Both the position numbers and the translations under genes were made by a program. The notes below the pieces were generated by a model, which was not told the origin of the DNA, made no database searches, and was given only the letters and a program-made list of their open reading frames with translations. Below are positions 42,426 to 50,570 of a stretch of 64,000 nucleotides of DNA, piece after piece. Source of the DNA: Cellulosimicrobium cellulans (GTDB taxonomy: Bacteria > Actinomycetota > Actinomycetes > Actinomycetales > Cellulomonadaceae); contig NZ_JAFBCN010000001.1 of NCBI RefSeq assembly GCF_016907755.1, positions 4,588,001 through 4,652,000 on the forward strand, written 5' to 3'. Numbering within the stretch: position 1 is the first letter of the stretch; each line of letters begins with the position of its first letter.

Positions 42426-42479
42426 CCCGACGAACAGGACCCCGTGACCGGCACCGGTCACGGGGTCCTGTCTGTCGGG
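42426..42479. terminator. Hairpin terminator after the DoxX-like gene
   Basis: CAGGACCCCGTGACCG (42435-42450) pairs perfectly with 42455-42470 around a GCAC loop. Outer CCCGAC/GTCGGG arms (42426-42431 and 42474-42479) extend the stem. It begins 28 bases after the stop and lies before a convergent GNAT gene, so it is a good terminator candidate. Confidence 0.8.
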
Positions 42480-42498
42480 GCGCCGACCACGCCGTCGC

Positions 42499-42565
42499 GA
42501 GGTAGAGCCTCCGGTCGCGACGTAGAACACGGCGAGCTCTCTCTCACGACCGGAGGTTCTACCTC
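42499..42565. repeat. Inverted repeat with the GGCTCTACCTCG core
   Basis: Arms 42499-42517 and 42547-42565 (19 bases, one mismatch) flank a 29-base centre. The left arm reads GGCTCTACCTCGCGAC on the opposite strand, the same core as the thiP and narG 21-bp repeats. The centre contains another GTAGAAC fragment of the unit. It sits between the convergent DoxX-like and GNAT genes. Confidence 0.75.
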
Positions 42566-42582
42566 AGGGGGAGACGGCTGCG

Positions 42583-43071
42583 TCAGGCGAGCGCGAGCGT
42601 CAGGTACACGCTGTTCGGGTCGTCTGTGTAGTCGGCGAACGGGGCGCACGGGACGAACCCGTGGCGCACGTACAGACGGCGCGCCGGGGCGAAGTAGTCC
42701 TCCGCGCCGGTCTCCAGGCTCACGCGGTCGAGGCCGCGGTCGCGCGCGACGTCGAGCAGGTGCACGAGGACCGTCGCGGCGACGCCCCGGCCCCGCGCGG
42801 CCGCCGTCGTGCGCATGGACTTGAGCTCGCCTAGCGTCGCGTCGTGCTGCTTGAGCGCGCCGCACCCGAGGAGTCCGCCGTCCGTGGACCGCGCGGTGAC
42901 GAACGTGATGTCCGGCGCGCGCAGCCGCTCGACGTCCAGCGCGTGCACGCTCTCCGGCGGCGACGTCGCGTACATTTCGTCCAGGTGCTCCTGCAGCAGC
43001 GCCAGCACGTCCTCGACCGTCGGGTCCTCGACGGCGACGCGCACGTCCGCCCGGGTCGTCGTCTCGTTCAC
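42583..43071 (-). CDS. GNAT family N-acetyltransferase
   Basis: The product is 162 residues from the GTG at 43071; a GTG at 43092 would add 7 residues. The acetyl-CoA binding motif A reads LKSMRTTAAARGRGVAATVLVHLL (Arg/Gly-x-x-Gly/Ala variant), followed by SLETGAEDYFAPARRLYVRHGF. The GCGALKQHDATLGELK strand pair matches GNAT acetyltransferases of the PA2578/YsnE-like group. The substrate is unknown. It is divergent from the HTH-TOBE gene, with a 9-bp inverted repeat in the 183-base gap. Confidence 0.9.
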   Translation of the reverse strand: MNETTTRADVRVAVEDPTVEDVLALLQEHLDEMYATSPPESVHALDVERLRAPDITFVTARSTDGGLLGCGALKQHDATLGELKSMRTTAAARGRGVAATVLVHLLDVARDRGLDRVSLETGAEDYFAPARRLYVRHGFVPCAPFADYTDDPNSVYLTLALA

Positions 43072-43120
43072 CCGCCGAGCCTGCCACACCACCGGTCGAG
43101 CGATGCACGGACGTACGAGC

Positions 43121-43159
43121 GGTGCACGTCAAGGTGCGCCCATCGAGCGCACGTGCACC
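43121..43159. promoter_or_regulatory. Inverted repeat upstream of the molybdate operon
   Basis: GGTGCACGT at 43121-43129 and its exact reverse complement ACGTGCACC at 43151-43159 lie between the GNAT gene and the HTH-TOBE gene. The spacer also has a GGTGCGC/GCGCAC pair. It may be the binding site of the HTH-TOBE regulator or another factor. Assignment is by position only. Confidence 0.5.
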
Positions 43160-43254
43160 ACTCGGCGCGCACTCCGGCGCGTGACGTCGTCGCGCGGGGT
43201 TTCCCACGGTCCCGCGGCGTGACACTCCGCAGATGCGGGTCTATCGTCGCGACC

Positions 43255-43659
43255 ATGCCGCATTTTCGGATTCGTGACGCCGCGACCCTGCTCGGAGTCA
43301 GCGACGACACCGTCCGCCGCTGGGTCGACGCCGGCGACCTCGCCGCGAGCGTCGACGACGCCGGGCGCAAGGTCGTCGACGGCGCGGAGCTCGCACGCTT
43401 CGCCGTCGCGCAGTCGCACCCGACGCCCGACCCCTCGGGCGTCGCACGCTCGGCACGCAACCGGTTCGTCGGGATCGTGACGGGCGTCGTGAGCGACACG
43501 GTCATGTCCCAGGTCGAGATGCTCTGCGGGGGCCAGCGCGTGGTCTCCCTCATGAGCACCGAGGCCGTGCGCGAGCTGCGCCTCGAGCCCGGAAGCCTGG
43601 CCGTCGCGGTCGTCAAGGCGACGACCGTCATCGTCGAGACCCCTGGAGGAACCGCGTGA
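43255..43659 (+). CDS. Molybdate-responsive HTH-TOBE regulator
   Basis: The product is 134 residues. A MerR/excisionase-like helix-turn-helix (RIRDAATLLGVSDDTVRRWVDAGDL) is followed from about residue 68 by a TOBE/Mop domain (SARNRFVGIVTGVVSDTVMSQVEM, ending VAVVKATTVIVE). TOBE domains of this type bind molybdate or tungstate. The gene overlaps modA by 4 bases, so it should sense molybdate and control its import, in the role of ModE. The fold differs from E. coli ModE, which has a different winged helix and two TOBE domains. Confidence 0.88.
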   Translation: MPHFRIRDAATLLGVSDDTVRRWVDAGDLAASVDDAGRKVVDGAELARFAVAQSHPTPDPSGVARSARNRFVGIVTGVVSDTVMSQVEMLCGGQRVVSLMSTEAVRELRLEPGSLAVAVVKATTVIVETPGGTA

Positions 43660-44537
43660 GCGCGTCCGCACGCCCCCGCACGACAACCTCGCGCCGCCGC
43701 GCCCGAGGAGCCCTCGCCGCGCTCGGGACGGCGGCCCTCGTCGCCGCGCTCGCCGCGTGCGGCACCGGCGCGGACGCCGGGGACGACGCCGCGTCGTCGG
43801 ACGCCGCCACGGACGCCGCGAGCACGCCGGCCGAGGAGCGCACGCTCACGGTCCTCGCCGCGGCGTCGCTGCGCGACGTGTTCACCGATCTCGCGGCCGA
43901 CTTCGAGGCCGAGCACGAGGGCGTCACCGTGGCGCTGTCGTTCGCCGGGTCGTCCGACCTGGGCGACCAGATCCTCGCCGGGGCACCGGCCGACGTCTTC
44001 GCCTCCGCGGACGAGCGCAACATGACCCGGGTCGTCGACGCGGGCGACGCGTCCGACCCCGTCGCGTTCGCGACGAACACGCTGACGATCGTCACCCCGC
44101 CCGGGAACCCCGCCGGCGTCGAGACGTTCGCCGACCTCGCGCGCGAGGACGTCAAGGTCGTCGTCTGCGCGCCGGAGGTCCCGTGCGGCGGCGCGACCGA
44201 CACGGTCGCCGAGGCCGCGGGCGTCACCGTCCACCGCGTGAGCGAGGAGGCCAACGTCACGGACGTCCTCGCCAAGGTGACGTCGGGCGAGGCCGACGCG
44301 GGCCTCGTGTACGTCACGGACGCGACCCTCGCGGGCGACGACGTCGACGTGGTCGACGTGCCCGAGACCGACGCCGCGCTCAACGTCTACCCGATCGCGC
44401 TCGTCGCGGCCGCCGAGGAGGCCGGCCCCGGGCAGGTCGAGCTCGCGCAGGCCTGGATCGACCTCGTCACCGGCGACGCCGGGCAGGCCGCGCTCGCCGC
44501 GGCGGGCTTCGGCGCCCCGGACGCGGCGGCGCCGTGA
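43656..44537 (+). CDS. modA: Molybdate-binding lipoprotein ModA
   Basis: The product is 293 residues from a GTG start in a GTGA overlap. A Tat/Sec-like basic start and lipobox LAAC near residue 35 precede an acidic linker. The ModA core follows: [56 protein letters not shown] and a C-terminal VYPIALV. The SLRDVF and SFAGSS serines are the usual oxyanion ligands. It captures molybdate outside the membrane for the fused permease-ATPase downstream. Confidence 0.94.
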   Translation: MSASARPRTTTSRRRARGALAALGTAALVAALAACGTGADAGDDAASSDAATDAASTPAEERTLTVLAAASLRDVFTDLAADFEAEHEGVTVALSFAGSSDLGDQILAGAPADVFASADERNMTRVVDAGDASDPVAFATNTLTIVTPPGNPAGVETFADLAREDVKVVVCAPEVPCGGATDTVAEAAGVTVHRVSEEANVTDVLAKVTSGEADAGLVYVTDATLAGDDVDVVDVPETDAALNVYPIALVAAAEEAGPGQVELAQAWIDLVTGDAGQAALAAAGFGAPDAAAP

Positions 44538-44562
44538 CGTCCGCACCGTCCCGCAGGTCCTG

Positions 44563-46764
44563 ATGCGCGGGCTCCCCCGCTGGGTCCTCGTCCCGGCGCT
44601 GCTCGGCGCGCTGTTCGTCGTCGTCCCCGTGGCGGCGATGGTCGCGCGCGTCGAGCTGGCGCCGGGGCCGGACGGGACCGGCGGCTTCTGGGCCCTCGTG
44701 ACGTCCCCGACCGCGCTCGACGCGCTCGGGCTGTCGCTGCGCACCGCGCTCGTCGCGACGCTGTGCTGCGTCCTGCTCGGCACGCCCATGGCGCTCGTCC
44801 TCGCGCGCACGACGTTCCCCGGGCAGCGCGTCGCGCGGGCCCTCGTGCTGCTCCCGCTCGTCCTGCCGCCCGTGGTCGGCGGCATCGCGCTGCTCCACAC
44901 GTTCGGGCGCCGCGGGCTGATCGGCCAGCACCTCGAGGTGCTGGGGATCGAGATCGCGTTCACCACGACCGCGGTCGTGCTGGCACAGACGTTCGTCGCG
45001 CTGCCGTTCCTCGTCCTGAGCCTGGAGGGCGCGCTGCGCACGCAGGACACGCGCCTCGAGGACGTCGCCGCGACGCTCGGCGCCCGCCCGACGACGGTGC
45101 TGCGCCGCGTGACCCTCCCCCGCGTCCTGCCGGGGCTGCTGTCGGGCGCGGTGCTCGCGTTCGCGCGAGCGCTCGGCGAGTTCGGCGCGACCATCACGTT
45201 CGCGGGCGCGCTCCAGGGCGTCACGCAGACCCTGCCGCTCGAGATCTACCTCCAGCGCAGCGCCGACCCGGACGCCGCCGTCGCGCTGTCGTTCGTGCTC
45301 GTCGTGGTCGCGGTGCTCATCACGGCGGCCGTCCACGGCCCGCGCGTCCTCGGCGGCCCGGACGCGCGCACGGCCCGTCCGCGGCGAGGGAGCCGGGACG
45401 CGCGCGCGTCGGGCACGCTGCCCGACGGCGGTCGGCTCGTCCGGGAGGACGTCTCGCCCAGGAGCAGCGACGCCCGGGCGACGGCAGCCGCCGCGGACCC
45501 GACCTCCCGCACCGGCGGGGCCCCCGCCGCGCTCGCCGTACGCGCCGTCGTCCCCGACCGCGGCCTCGACGTCGACCTTGCCCTCGCGCCGGGCGAGGTC
45601 GTCGCGGTGCTCGGCGCCAACGGGGCGGGCAAGTCGACGCTCGTGCAGGTCGTCGCGGGCCTCCTCCCGCCCGGCGACGTGCACGACGCCCGGGTCGCCG
45701 TCGGTGACGACGACGTCACGCGCGTCGCGCCGCGACGTCGCCGGCTCGCGTGGCTGAGCCAGCGGCCGCTGCTCTTCGAGAACCTGTCGGTCGAGGACAA
45801 CGTCGCGTTCGGCCTCCGGGCGCGGGGCGTCCCACGCACCCGGGCCCGGTGCGAGGCCCGGGCCGCGCTCGGGCACGTCGGCGCCGCCGACCTCGCGCCC
45901 CGGCGCGCGACCGACCTCTCGGGCGGGCAGGCGCAGCGTGTCGCGATCGCCCGGGCGCTCGTCACCGACCCGCGCGTGCTCCTGCTCGACGAGCCGCTCG
46001 CCTCGCTCGACGTCGGCGTCGCGCAGCACGTGCGGTCGGTGCTGCACCACGCGCAGCGCGAGCGGCCCCGCACGACGCTCCTCGTGACCCACGACCTGCT
46101 CGACGTGCTGCTGCTGGCCGACCGCGTCGTCGTGCTGGAGGACGGCCACGTCGTCGAGGACGGGCCGGTGGACCAGGTCCTCACACGGCCGCGGTCCCGG
46201 TTCGCGGCCCGCCTCGCGGGCGTCAACCTGCTCGCGGGGAGCGTCGTGCACGTCGCCGTGCCGGAGCCCGTCACGGTGGGGAGCCTCGGGACGGAGTCGG
46301 GCGGGCCCGGCGTCGACGGGGCGGACGCTGCTCTCGCCCCGACCGACGCGGCGCCGGACGCGGAGGCCGCCGCACGCGAGGCGACGCTCGTCGTCGACGG
46401 CACGGAGGTCCGTGTGCGCGGGACGGCGGGCGAGCCGCTCGCCGCCGGGGACGGGGCCGTCGCGGTGTTCGAGCCGCGCACGGTCGCCGTCCACCGGGCG
46501 ACGCCCGAGGGCAGTCCCCGCAACGCGTACCGGGTCGTCGTGACGAGCGTGGAGCCGCACGGGCCGCTGCTGCGCGTGTGGGGCCGCGTGGCGGGCGAGG
46601 ACCGGGGCGGCCAGGCCGCGGTGACGACGACCGCCGTCGGGCACGACGCCCCGCACCTCGCCGCCGACCTCACGCCGCGCGCCGTCGCCGAGCTGCGCCT
46701 GACCCCGGGCGAGCGCGTCTGGTTCGTGGTCAAGGCGGCCGAGGTGCGCATCCACCCCCACTGA
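44563..46764 (+). CDS. modBC: Fused molybdate ABC transporter permease-ATPase (ModB-ModC)
   Basis: The product is 733 residues. Residues about 1-265 are a ModB permease with five or six helices and the EAA loop [22 protein letters not shown] linker of about 60 residues leads into an ABC ATPase: Walker [10 protein letters not shown] near residue 355, Q-loop [13 protein letters not shown], signature [14 protein letters not shown], Walker [13 protein letters not shown] and H-loop [11 protein letters not shown]-terminal TOBE domain covers about 645-730 ([14 protein letters not shown], then [13 protein letters not shown]). Both halves look intact and in frame. One gene thus replaces separate modB and modC. 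It follows modA by 25 bases. Confidence 0.93.
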   Translation: MRGLPRWVLVPALLGALFVVVPVAAMVARVELAPGPDGTGGFWALVTSPTALDALGLSLRTALVATLCCVLLGTPMALVLARTTFPGQRVARALVLLPLVLPPVVGGIALLHTFGRRGLIGQHLEVLGIEIAFTTTAVVLAQTFVALPFLVLSLEGALRTQDTRLEDVAATLGARPTTVLRRVTLPRVLPGLLSGAVLAFARALGEFGATITFAGALQGVTQTLPLEIYLQRSADPDAAVALSFVLVVVAVLITAAVHGPRVLGGPDARTARPRRGSRDARASGTLPDGGRLVREDVSPRSSDARATAAAADPTSRTGGAPAALAVRAVVPDRGLDVDLALAPGEVVAVLGANGAGKSTLVQVVAGLLPPGDVHDARVAVGDDDVTRVAPRRRRLAWLSQRPLLFENLSVEDNVAFGLRARGVPRTRARCEARAALGHVGAADLAPRRATDLSGGQAQRVAIARALVTDPRVLLLDEPLASLDVGVAQHVRSVLHHAQRERPRTTLLVTHDLLDVLLLADRVVVLEDGHVVEDGPVDQVLTRPRSRFAARLAGVNLLAGSVVHVAVPEPVTVGSLGTESGGPGVDGADAALAPTDAAPDAEAAAREATLVVDGTEVRVRGTAGEPLAAGDGAVAVFEPRTVAVHRATPEGSPRNAYRVVVTSVEPHGPLLRVWGRVAGEDRGGQAAVTTTAVGHDAPHLAADLTPRAVAELRLTPGERVWFVVKAAEVRIHPH

Positions 46765-46767
46765 CAC

Positions 46768-46827
46768 GCCGAACCCGGGGTCGTTCCCCACGACGCGCCG
46801 GTCGTGAGGAAGGACCCCGGGTTCGGC
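46768..46827. repeat. Palindromic element, GAACCCGGGGTC type, copy 2
   Basis: Arms 46768-46794 and 46801-46827 pair over 27 bases with two mismatches around a 6-base loop; the outer 15 bases are perfect. It sits 3 bases after the modBC stop and 7 bases before the convergent MFS gene stop, so it should terminate both. The outer arm matches the element at 14673-14730. Confidence 0.85.
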
Positions 46828-46834
46828 ACGGGTG

Positions 46835-48106
46835 TCAGACGGCGGCCCGTGCCTCCGGCGCGGGGGCGGGCACCGTGTCGTGCGGGGGACGCACGGCGCG
46901 CGACCACTCGCCGCCTCGGGCGCGGACCGCGAAGAGCAGGACGACGAGCCCGACGGCCGTCATCGCGGCGCCCGCCCACGGGGGCGACGTGAAGCCGAGC
47001 CCGGCGGCGATGGTCAGGCCGCCGATCCAGGCGCCGAGCGCGTTGCCGACGTTGAAGGCGGCGATGTTCGCGCCCGACGCGAGGGTCGGCGCACCCTGCG
47101 CGAAGGACATGACGCGCATCTGGAGCCCGGGGACCGTCGCGAAGCCGAAGGCGCCCATGAGGACGAGGCTGACGACCGTCATGACCTGGCTCGTCGCCGT
47201 GAGCGCGAAGACGCCCAGCACCACGGTGAGCGCCGCGAAGAGCACGACGAGCGTCGTGCCGAGCCGGCGGTCGGCCGCGCGCCCGCCGACGAGGTTGCCG
47301 ACGAACAGCCCGCCCCCGAACAGCACGAGCAGCCACGGGACCGACGCCGTCGTGAACCCGCCCACCTCGGTGAGCGTGAACGCGATGTACGTGAACGCGC
47401 CGAACATCCCGCCGAACCCGAGCACGGTGATGGCGATCGAGAACCACACCTGCGCGCTGCGGAACGCGGCGAGCTCGCCGCGCAGGCCCGTAGGGCCGGA
47501 CGCGCGGTCCGCCCCGGGCGCGGTGGCCGCGCCGGGTGCGGGGGCGCCGTCGGGCGACCCCACCCGCGACGGGACGAGCAAGGCGATCCCGGCGAGCGCG
47601 ACGACGCCGATGGCGGTGATGGCCCAGAACGTCGCGCGCCACCCGGCGGCCTGGCCGAGGAACGTGCCGAACGGGACGCCGAGCACGTTCGCGATGGTCA
47701 GCCCGGCGAACATGATCGAGATGGCGCCGGCGCGCTTCTCGGGCGCGACGAGGTCGGCCGCCACGACGGCGCCGATCCCGAAGAACGCGCCGTGGCACAG
47801 CGCCGCGACGACGCGGCCGAGGAGCATGACCTCGTACGTCGGCGCGACGGCGGACAGCAGGTTGCCCGCGATGAACAGGACCATGAGGCCGAGCAGGGCC
47901 TTCTTGCGGTCGACGCGCGTGAGGGCCGCGGTGAGGCCGATCGCGCCGACGGCGACGGACAGCGCGTAGCCCGAGATGAGGTAGCCGGCGACGGTCTCGG
48001 TGACGCCGAAGTCGGCGGCCACCTCGGGCAGCAGGCCCATGATGACGAACTCGGTGAGCCCGATGCCGAAGCCCCCGATGGCGAGGGCCCAGAGGGCGAC
48101 TGGCAT
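46835..48106 (-). CDS. MFS transporter, DHA1 family
   Basis: The product is 423 residues with 12 membrane helices. It starts LWALAIGGFGIGLTEFVIMGLLPEVAADFGV, with LISGYALSVAVGA and the motif LCHGAFFGIGAVVA. This is the pattern of the AraJ/CmlR-like DHA1 group, mostly drug or sugar efflux. The export substrate is unknown. It lies downstream of an aldo-keto reductase on the same strand (75 bases), with a divergent MarR gene beyond. This suggests a MarR-controlled response to a reactive carbonyl or drug. Confidence 0.88.
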   Translation of the reverse strand: MPVALWALAIGGFGIGLTEFVIMGLLPEVAADFGVTETVAGYLISGYALSVAVGAIGLTAALTRVDRKKALLGLMVLFIAGNLLSAVAPTYEVMLLGRVVAALCHGAFFGIGAVVAADLVAPEKRAGAISIMFAGLTIANVLGVPFGTFLGQAAGWRATFWAITAIGVVALAGIALLVPSRVGSPDGAPAPGAATAPGADRASGPTGLRGELAAFRSAQVWFSIAITVLGFGGMFGAFTYIAFTLTEVGGFTTASVPWLLVLFGGGLFVGNLVGGRAADRRLGTTLVVLFAALTVVLGVFALTATSQVMTVVSLVLMGAFGFATVPGLQMRVMSFAQGAPTLASGANIAAFNVGNALGAWIGGLTIAAGLGFTSPPWAGAAMTAVGLVVLLFAVRARGGEWSRAVRPPHDTVPAPAPEARAAV

Positions 48107-48181
48107 GACGATCTCCTGGTTCCGGGAAGGTGCGGGACTCGCGGGCGAGGTGCGGCGCGGGCCGGGGCGCGCGCCGTCGGG

Positions 48182-49021
48182 TCAGCCCTCGAAGGTGTCG
48201 GGGTGCGGTCCGATGCGGCCGGCGGCGTCGAGGGCGTCGATCGCGGCGACCTCGTCGGCCGTGAGCGCGAAGCCGAGGACGTCGACGTTCGACGCGATCC
48301 GCGCGGGGGTCACGGACTTGGGGATGACGACCGTGCCCTGCTGCAGGTGCCAGCGCAGGACGACCTGGGCGGGCGTGACGTCGTGGGCGGCGGCGACGCG
48401 GACGACCGCCGGGTCGTCGAGGACCGTGCCCTGACCCAGCGGGCTCCAGGCCTCGGTGACGATCCCGAGCTCGGCGTGGACGTCGCGCAGCGCGCGCTGC
48501 TGGAGCGCGGGGTGCAGCTCGACCTGGTTGACGGCGGGCGTCTCACCCGTCGCCGCGATGACCGCGCGCAGGTGCGCGGGCTCGAAGTTGGAGACGCCGA
48601 CCTCGCGGACGAGGCCCGCGTCGCGGGCGGCGACGAGGCCCTCCCACGCCTCGACGTACCGGCCGCGGGCGGGCGACGGCCAGTGGATCAGGTAGAGGTC
48701 CAGCCGGTCGAGGCCGAGCCGCTCGAGCGACGCTTCGAGCGCGGGGCGGACGGCGTCGCGCGCGAGGGAGTCGATCCACAGCTTGCTCGTGACGAAGACG
48801 TCGTCGCGCGCGAGGCCGGACTCGGCGAGCGCGCGGCCCACGCCCGCCTCGTTGCCGTAGATCGCCGCGGTGTCGACGCTCCGGTACCCCGCCTCGAGGG
48901 CGAGGCTCACGGCGCGGGTGGTCTCGGCGTCGGGCACCTGGAAGACGCCGAAGCCGACCTGCGGGATCGAGGTGCCGCCGCGCAGGGTCGTGCGGGGCAT
49001 GGACGTGGTGGTCGAGGACAC
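48182..49021 (-). CDS. Aldo/keto reductase (2,5-diketo-gluconate reductase-like)
   Basis: The product is 279 residues from the GTG at 49021, which has a CAGGAG site; an ATG at 49000 is possible but lacks one. The AKR catalytic tetrad is visible: Asp and Tyr in DTAAIYGNEAGVG, Lys in TSKLW and His in LIHWPSP. The cofactor segments GVSNFEPAHL and VVIPKSVTPARI follow. The AKR5-type sequence resembles 2,5-diketo-D-gluconate reductases, but many reduce general aldehydes. It is divergent from marR with a repeat-rich promoter region between. Confidence 0.9.
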   Translation of the reverse strand: MSSTTTSMPRTTLRGGTSIPQVGFGVFQVPDAETTRAVSLALEAGYRSVDTAAIYGNEAGVGRALAESGLARDDVFVTSKLWIDSLARDAVRPALEASLERLGLDRLDLYLIHWPSPARGRYVEAWEGLVAARDAGLVREVGVSNFEPAHLRAVIAATGETPAVNQVELHPALQQRALRDVHAELGIVTEAWSPLGQGTVLDDPAVVRVAAAHDVTPAQVVLRWHLQQGTVVIPKSVTPARIASNVDVLGFALTADEVAAIDALDAAGRIGPHPDTFEG

Positions 49022-49081
49022 GAAGGGGCTCCTGGGGGACGAGCGGGAAGGGATCGCGTTGCGTACGCGTTCACCCGGCGT

Positions 49082-49153
49082 CTGCACTTGTTGCAGACGC
49101 GCGCTATCGATAGTTGCACACGCCGATTAGTTGCACAAGCGCTATAGTTGTGA
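49082..49153. promoter_or_regulatory. Direct-repeat operator between AKR and marR
   Basis: TAGTTGYRCA-like boxes lie at 49111, 49128 and 49145, spaced exactly 17 bases. CTGCA-N5-TGCAG (49082-49096) and the palindrome CTATCGATAG (49104-49113) lie beside them. The AT-rich tract sits in the divergent promoter region of a MarR gene, so it is probably where MarR represses both genes. Confidence 0.7.
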
Positions 49154-49180
49154 CCGCACGCACGCACCGAGGAGGACCCC

Positions 49181-49639
49181 ATGGGCATCGCCGACGACGC
49201 CGTCGAGATCCGCGCGCAGGGCTGGCGCACGCTCGCCGCGCTGCACGGGCTCATCGACGCCGCGCTCGAGCGCGCCCTGCAGGCGGAGCACGACCTCTCC
49301 GTCGTCGAGTACACCGTGCTCGACGCGCTCTCCCGGCAGGACGGCTGGCACATGCGCATGCAGCAGCTCGCGCGCGCCGCCGCGCTCTCCCCCAGCGCGA
49401 CGACCCGGCTCGTCAACCGGCTCGAGGACCGTGGGCTCCTCACGCGCATCCTGTGCCAGGACGACCGCCGCGGGATCTACACCGAGCTCACGCCCGCGGG
49501 CGAGGCCCTCCTGCTCGCCGCACGGCCCACCCACGACGCGACGCTCGAGGCGGCCCTGCACGACGCGACCCAGGCCCCCGAGCTCGCGCCGCTCGTCGAC
49601 GCGCTGCACGCGCTCCCGGCCCCCGCCGACGCGGCGTAG
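49181..49639 (+). CDS. MarR family transcriptional regulator
   Basis: The product is 152 residues. The winged helix-turn-helix covers about residues 40-115: LSVVEYTVLDALSRQ, MRMQQLARAAALSPSATTRLVNRLEDRGLL and the wing CQDDRRGIYTELTPAG. Terminal helices would form the dimer. It is divergent from the aldo-keto reductase and MFS genes, and probably represses them until a ligand or oxidant releases it. Three 17-base-spaced boxes precede it. There is a GAGGAG site before the ATG. Confidence 0.92.
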   Translation: MGIADDAVEIRAQGWRTLAALHGLIDAALERALQAEHDLSVVEYTVLDALSRQDGWHMRMQQLARAAALSPSATTRLVNRLEDRGLLTRILCQDDRRGIYTELTPAGEALLLAARPTHDATLEAALHDATQAPELAPLVDALHALPAPADAA

Positions 49640-49700
49640 CCCGACCGGCGGGGCGTCGCCCGACCCGGCGCGCGGAGCCCGGCAGGGGTCGCGCGACCGG

Positions 49701-50402
49701 TCAGGCCGGCGGGTCGACCCCGCCGAGCGCGGCGCGGACCTCGCCGACGATCGCCGCCATCGCCGCCTCGGCGGCGCGCGGGTCGCCGTCCGCCACGGCG
49801 CGCGCGACGGCCTCGTGCTGGTCCAGCGCCTCGGGCACGGGGGACGCGGGCATGAGACCCAGGTGCGTCCGGCCGCTGAGCACCGCGGCGACGACCCCCG
49901 CGAGCGCACCGAACATCTCGTTGCCGCTCGCGCGCAGCAGGAGCTCGTGGAAGCGCACGTCGAGCGCGAGGAACTCCTCGAGGTCACCCGCCTCGCCGAG
50001 CCTCCGCATGCGCGCGGCCGCCGCCACGAGCTCGGCGCGCTCGTCGTCCGTCGCGTGGACCGCCGCTCCTGCGGCCGCGAGCGGCTCGACGGCGTGCCGC
50101 AGCTCGGTGAGCGTGCGGAGCTGGGGGTCGCGGCCCGGGCCTTCGAGGCGCCAGCGGATGACGCGCGGGTCGAGCACGTTCCACTCCTCGATGCCGAGGA
50201 CGACGAGCCCGACGCGACGCCTCGACCGCACGAGGCCGAGCCCTTCGAGGAGGCGCATGACCTCGCGCGCGACGGTGCGCGAGACCCCGAACTCGGACCC
50301 GATCGACTCGAGCGTGAGCGGCGCGCCCGGAGCGACGTCTCCGCTGGTGATACGACGTCCGAGAGCGTCGAGCACGGTGGTGTGCAGGACCGTCGTCGCC
50401 AT
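49701..50402 (-). CDS. gntR: FadR/GntR family regulator of the gluconate genes
   Basis: The product is 233 residues. The N-terminal winged helix reads TTVLDALGRRITSGDVAPGAPLT, ESIGSEFGVSRTVAREVMRLLEGLGLV. An FCD ligand-binding domain follows, with metal or ligand residues in FLALDVRFHELLLRASGN and DQHEAVARAVADGDP. It is divergent from gluconokinase with about 170 bases between, so gluconate or 6-phosphogluconate is the expected effector. It belongs to the FadR subfamily and is not homologous in its C-terminus to the LacI-type GntR of E. coli. Confidence 0.9.
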   Translation of the reverse strand: MATTVLHTTVLDALGRRITSGDVAPGAPLTLESIGSEFGVSRTVAREVMRLLEGLGLVRSRRRVGLVVLGIEEWNVLDPRVIRWRLEGPGRDPQLRTLTELRHAVEPLAAAGAAVHATDDERAELVAAAARMRRLGEAGDLEEFLALDVRFHELLLRASGNEMFGALAGVVAAVLSGRTHLGLMPASPVPEALDQHEAVARAVADGDPRAAEAAMAAIVGEVRAALGGVDPPA

Positions 50403-50424
50403 GGGCAGCAGCCTAGTGGCGCTC

Positions 50425-50439
50425 ATTGGTGATATCAAT
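50425..50439. promoter_or_regulatory. Candidate GntR operator
   Basis: ATTGGTGATATCAAT has matching ends (ATTG/CAAT) around a 7-base centre. It lies 23 bases in front of the gntR start and in the promoter area of gntK. FadR-family operators are often of this short AT-rich palindromic type. A second TTGCCA-to-TACCAA pair lies just beyond (about 50443-50462). Confidence 0.6.
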
Positions 50440-50570
50440 CACTTGCCAAAGGTGCTACCAATGCCGCACAGTGGTCGGCAGTGGGGACCACGACGGTCGC
50501 CACCCGGGACGGGGGCCGCGCACGAGACGGCACCCGCACCGGACGCCCCGCCCGACACGGAAGTCGACAC

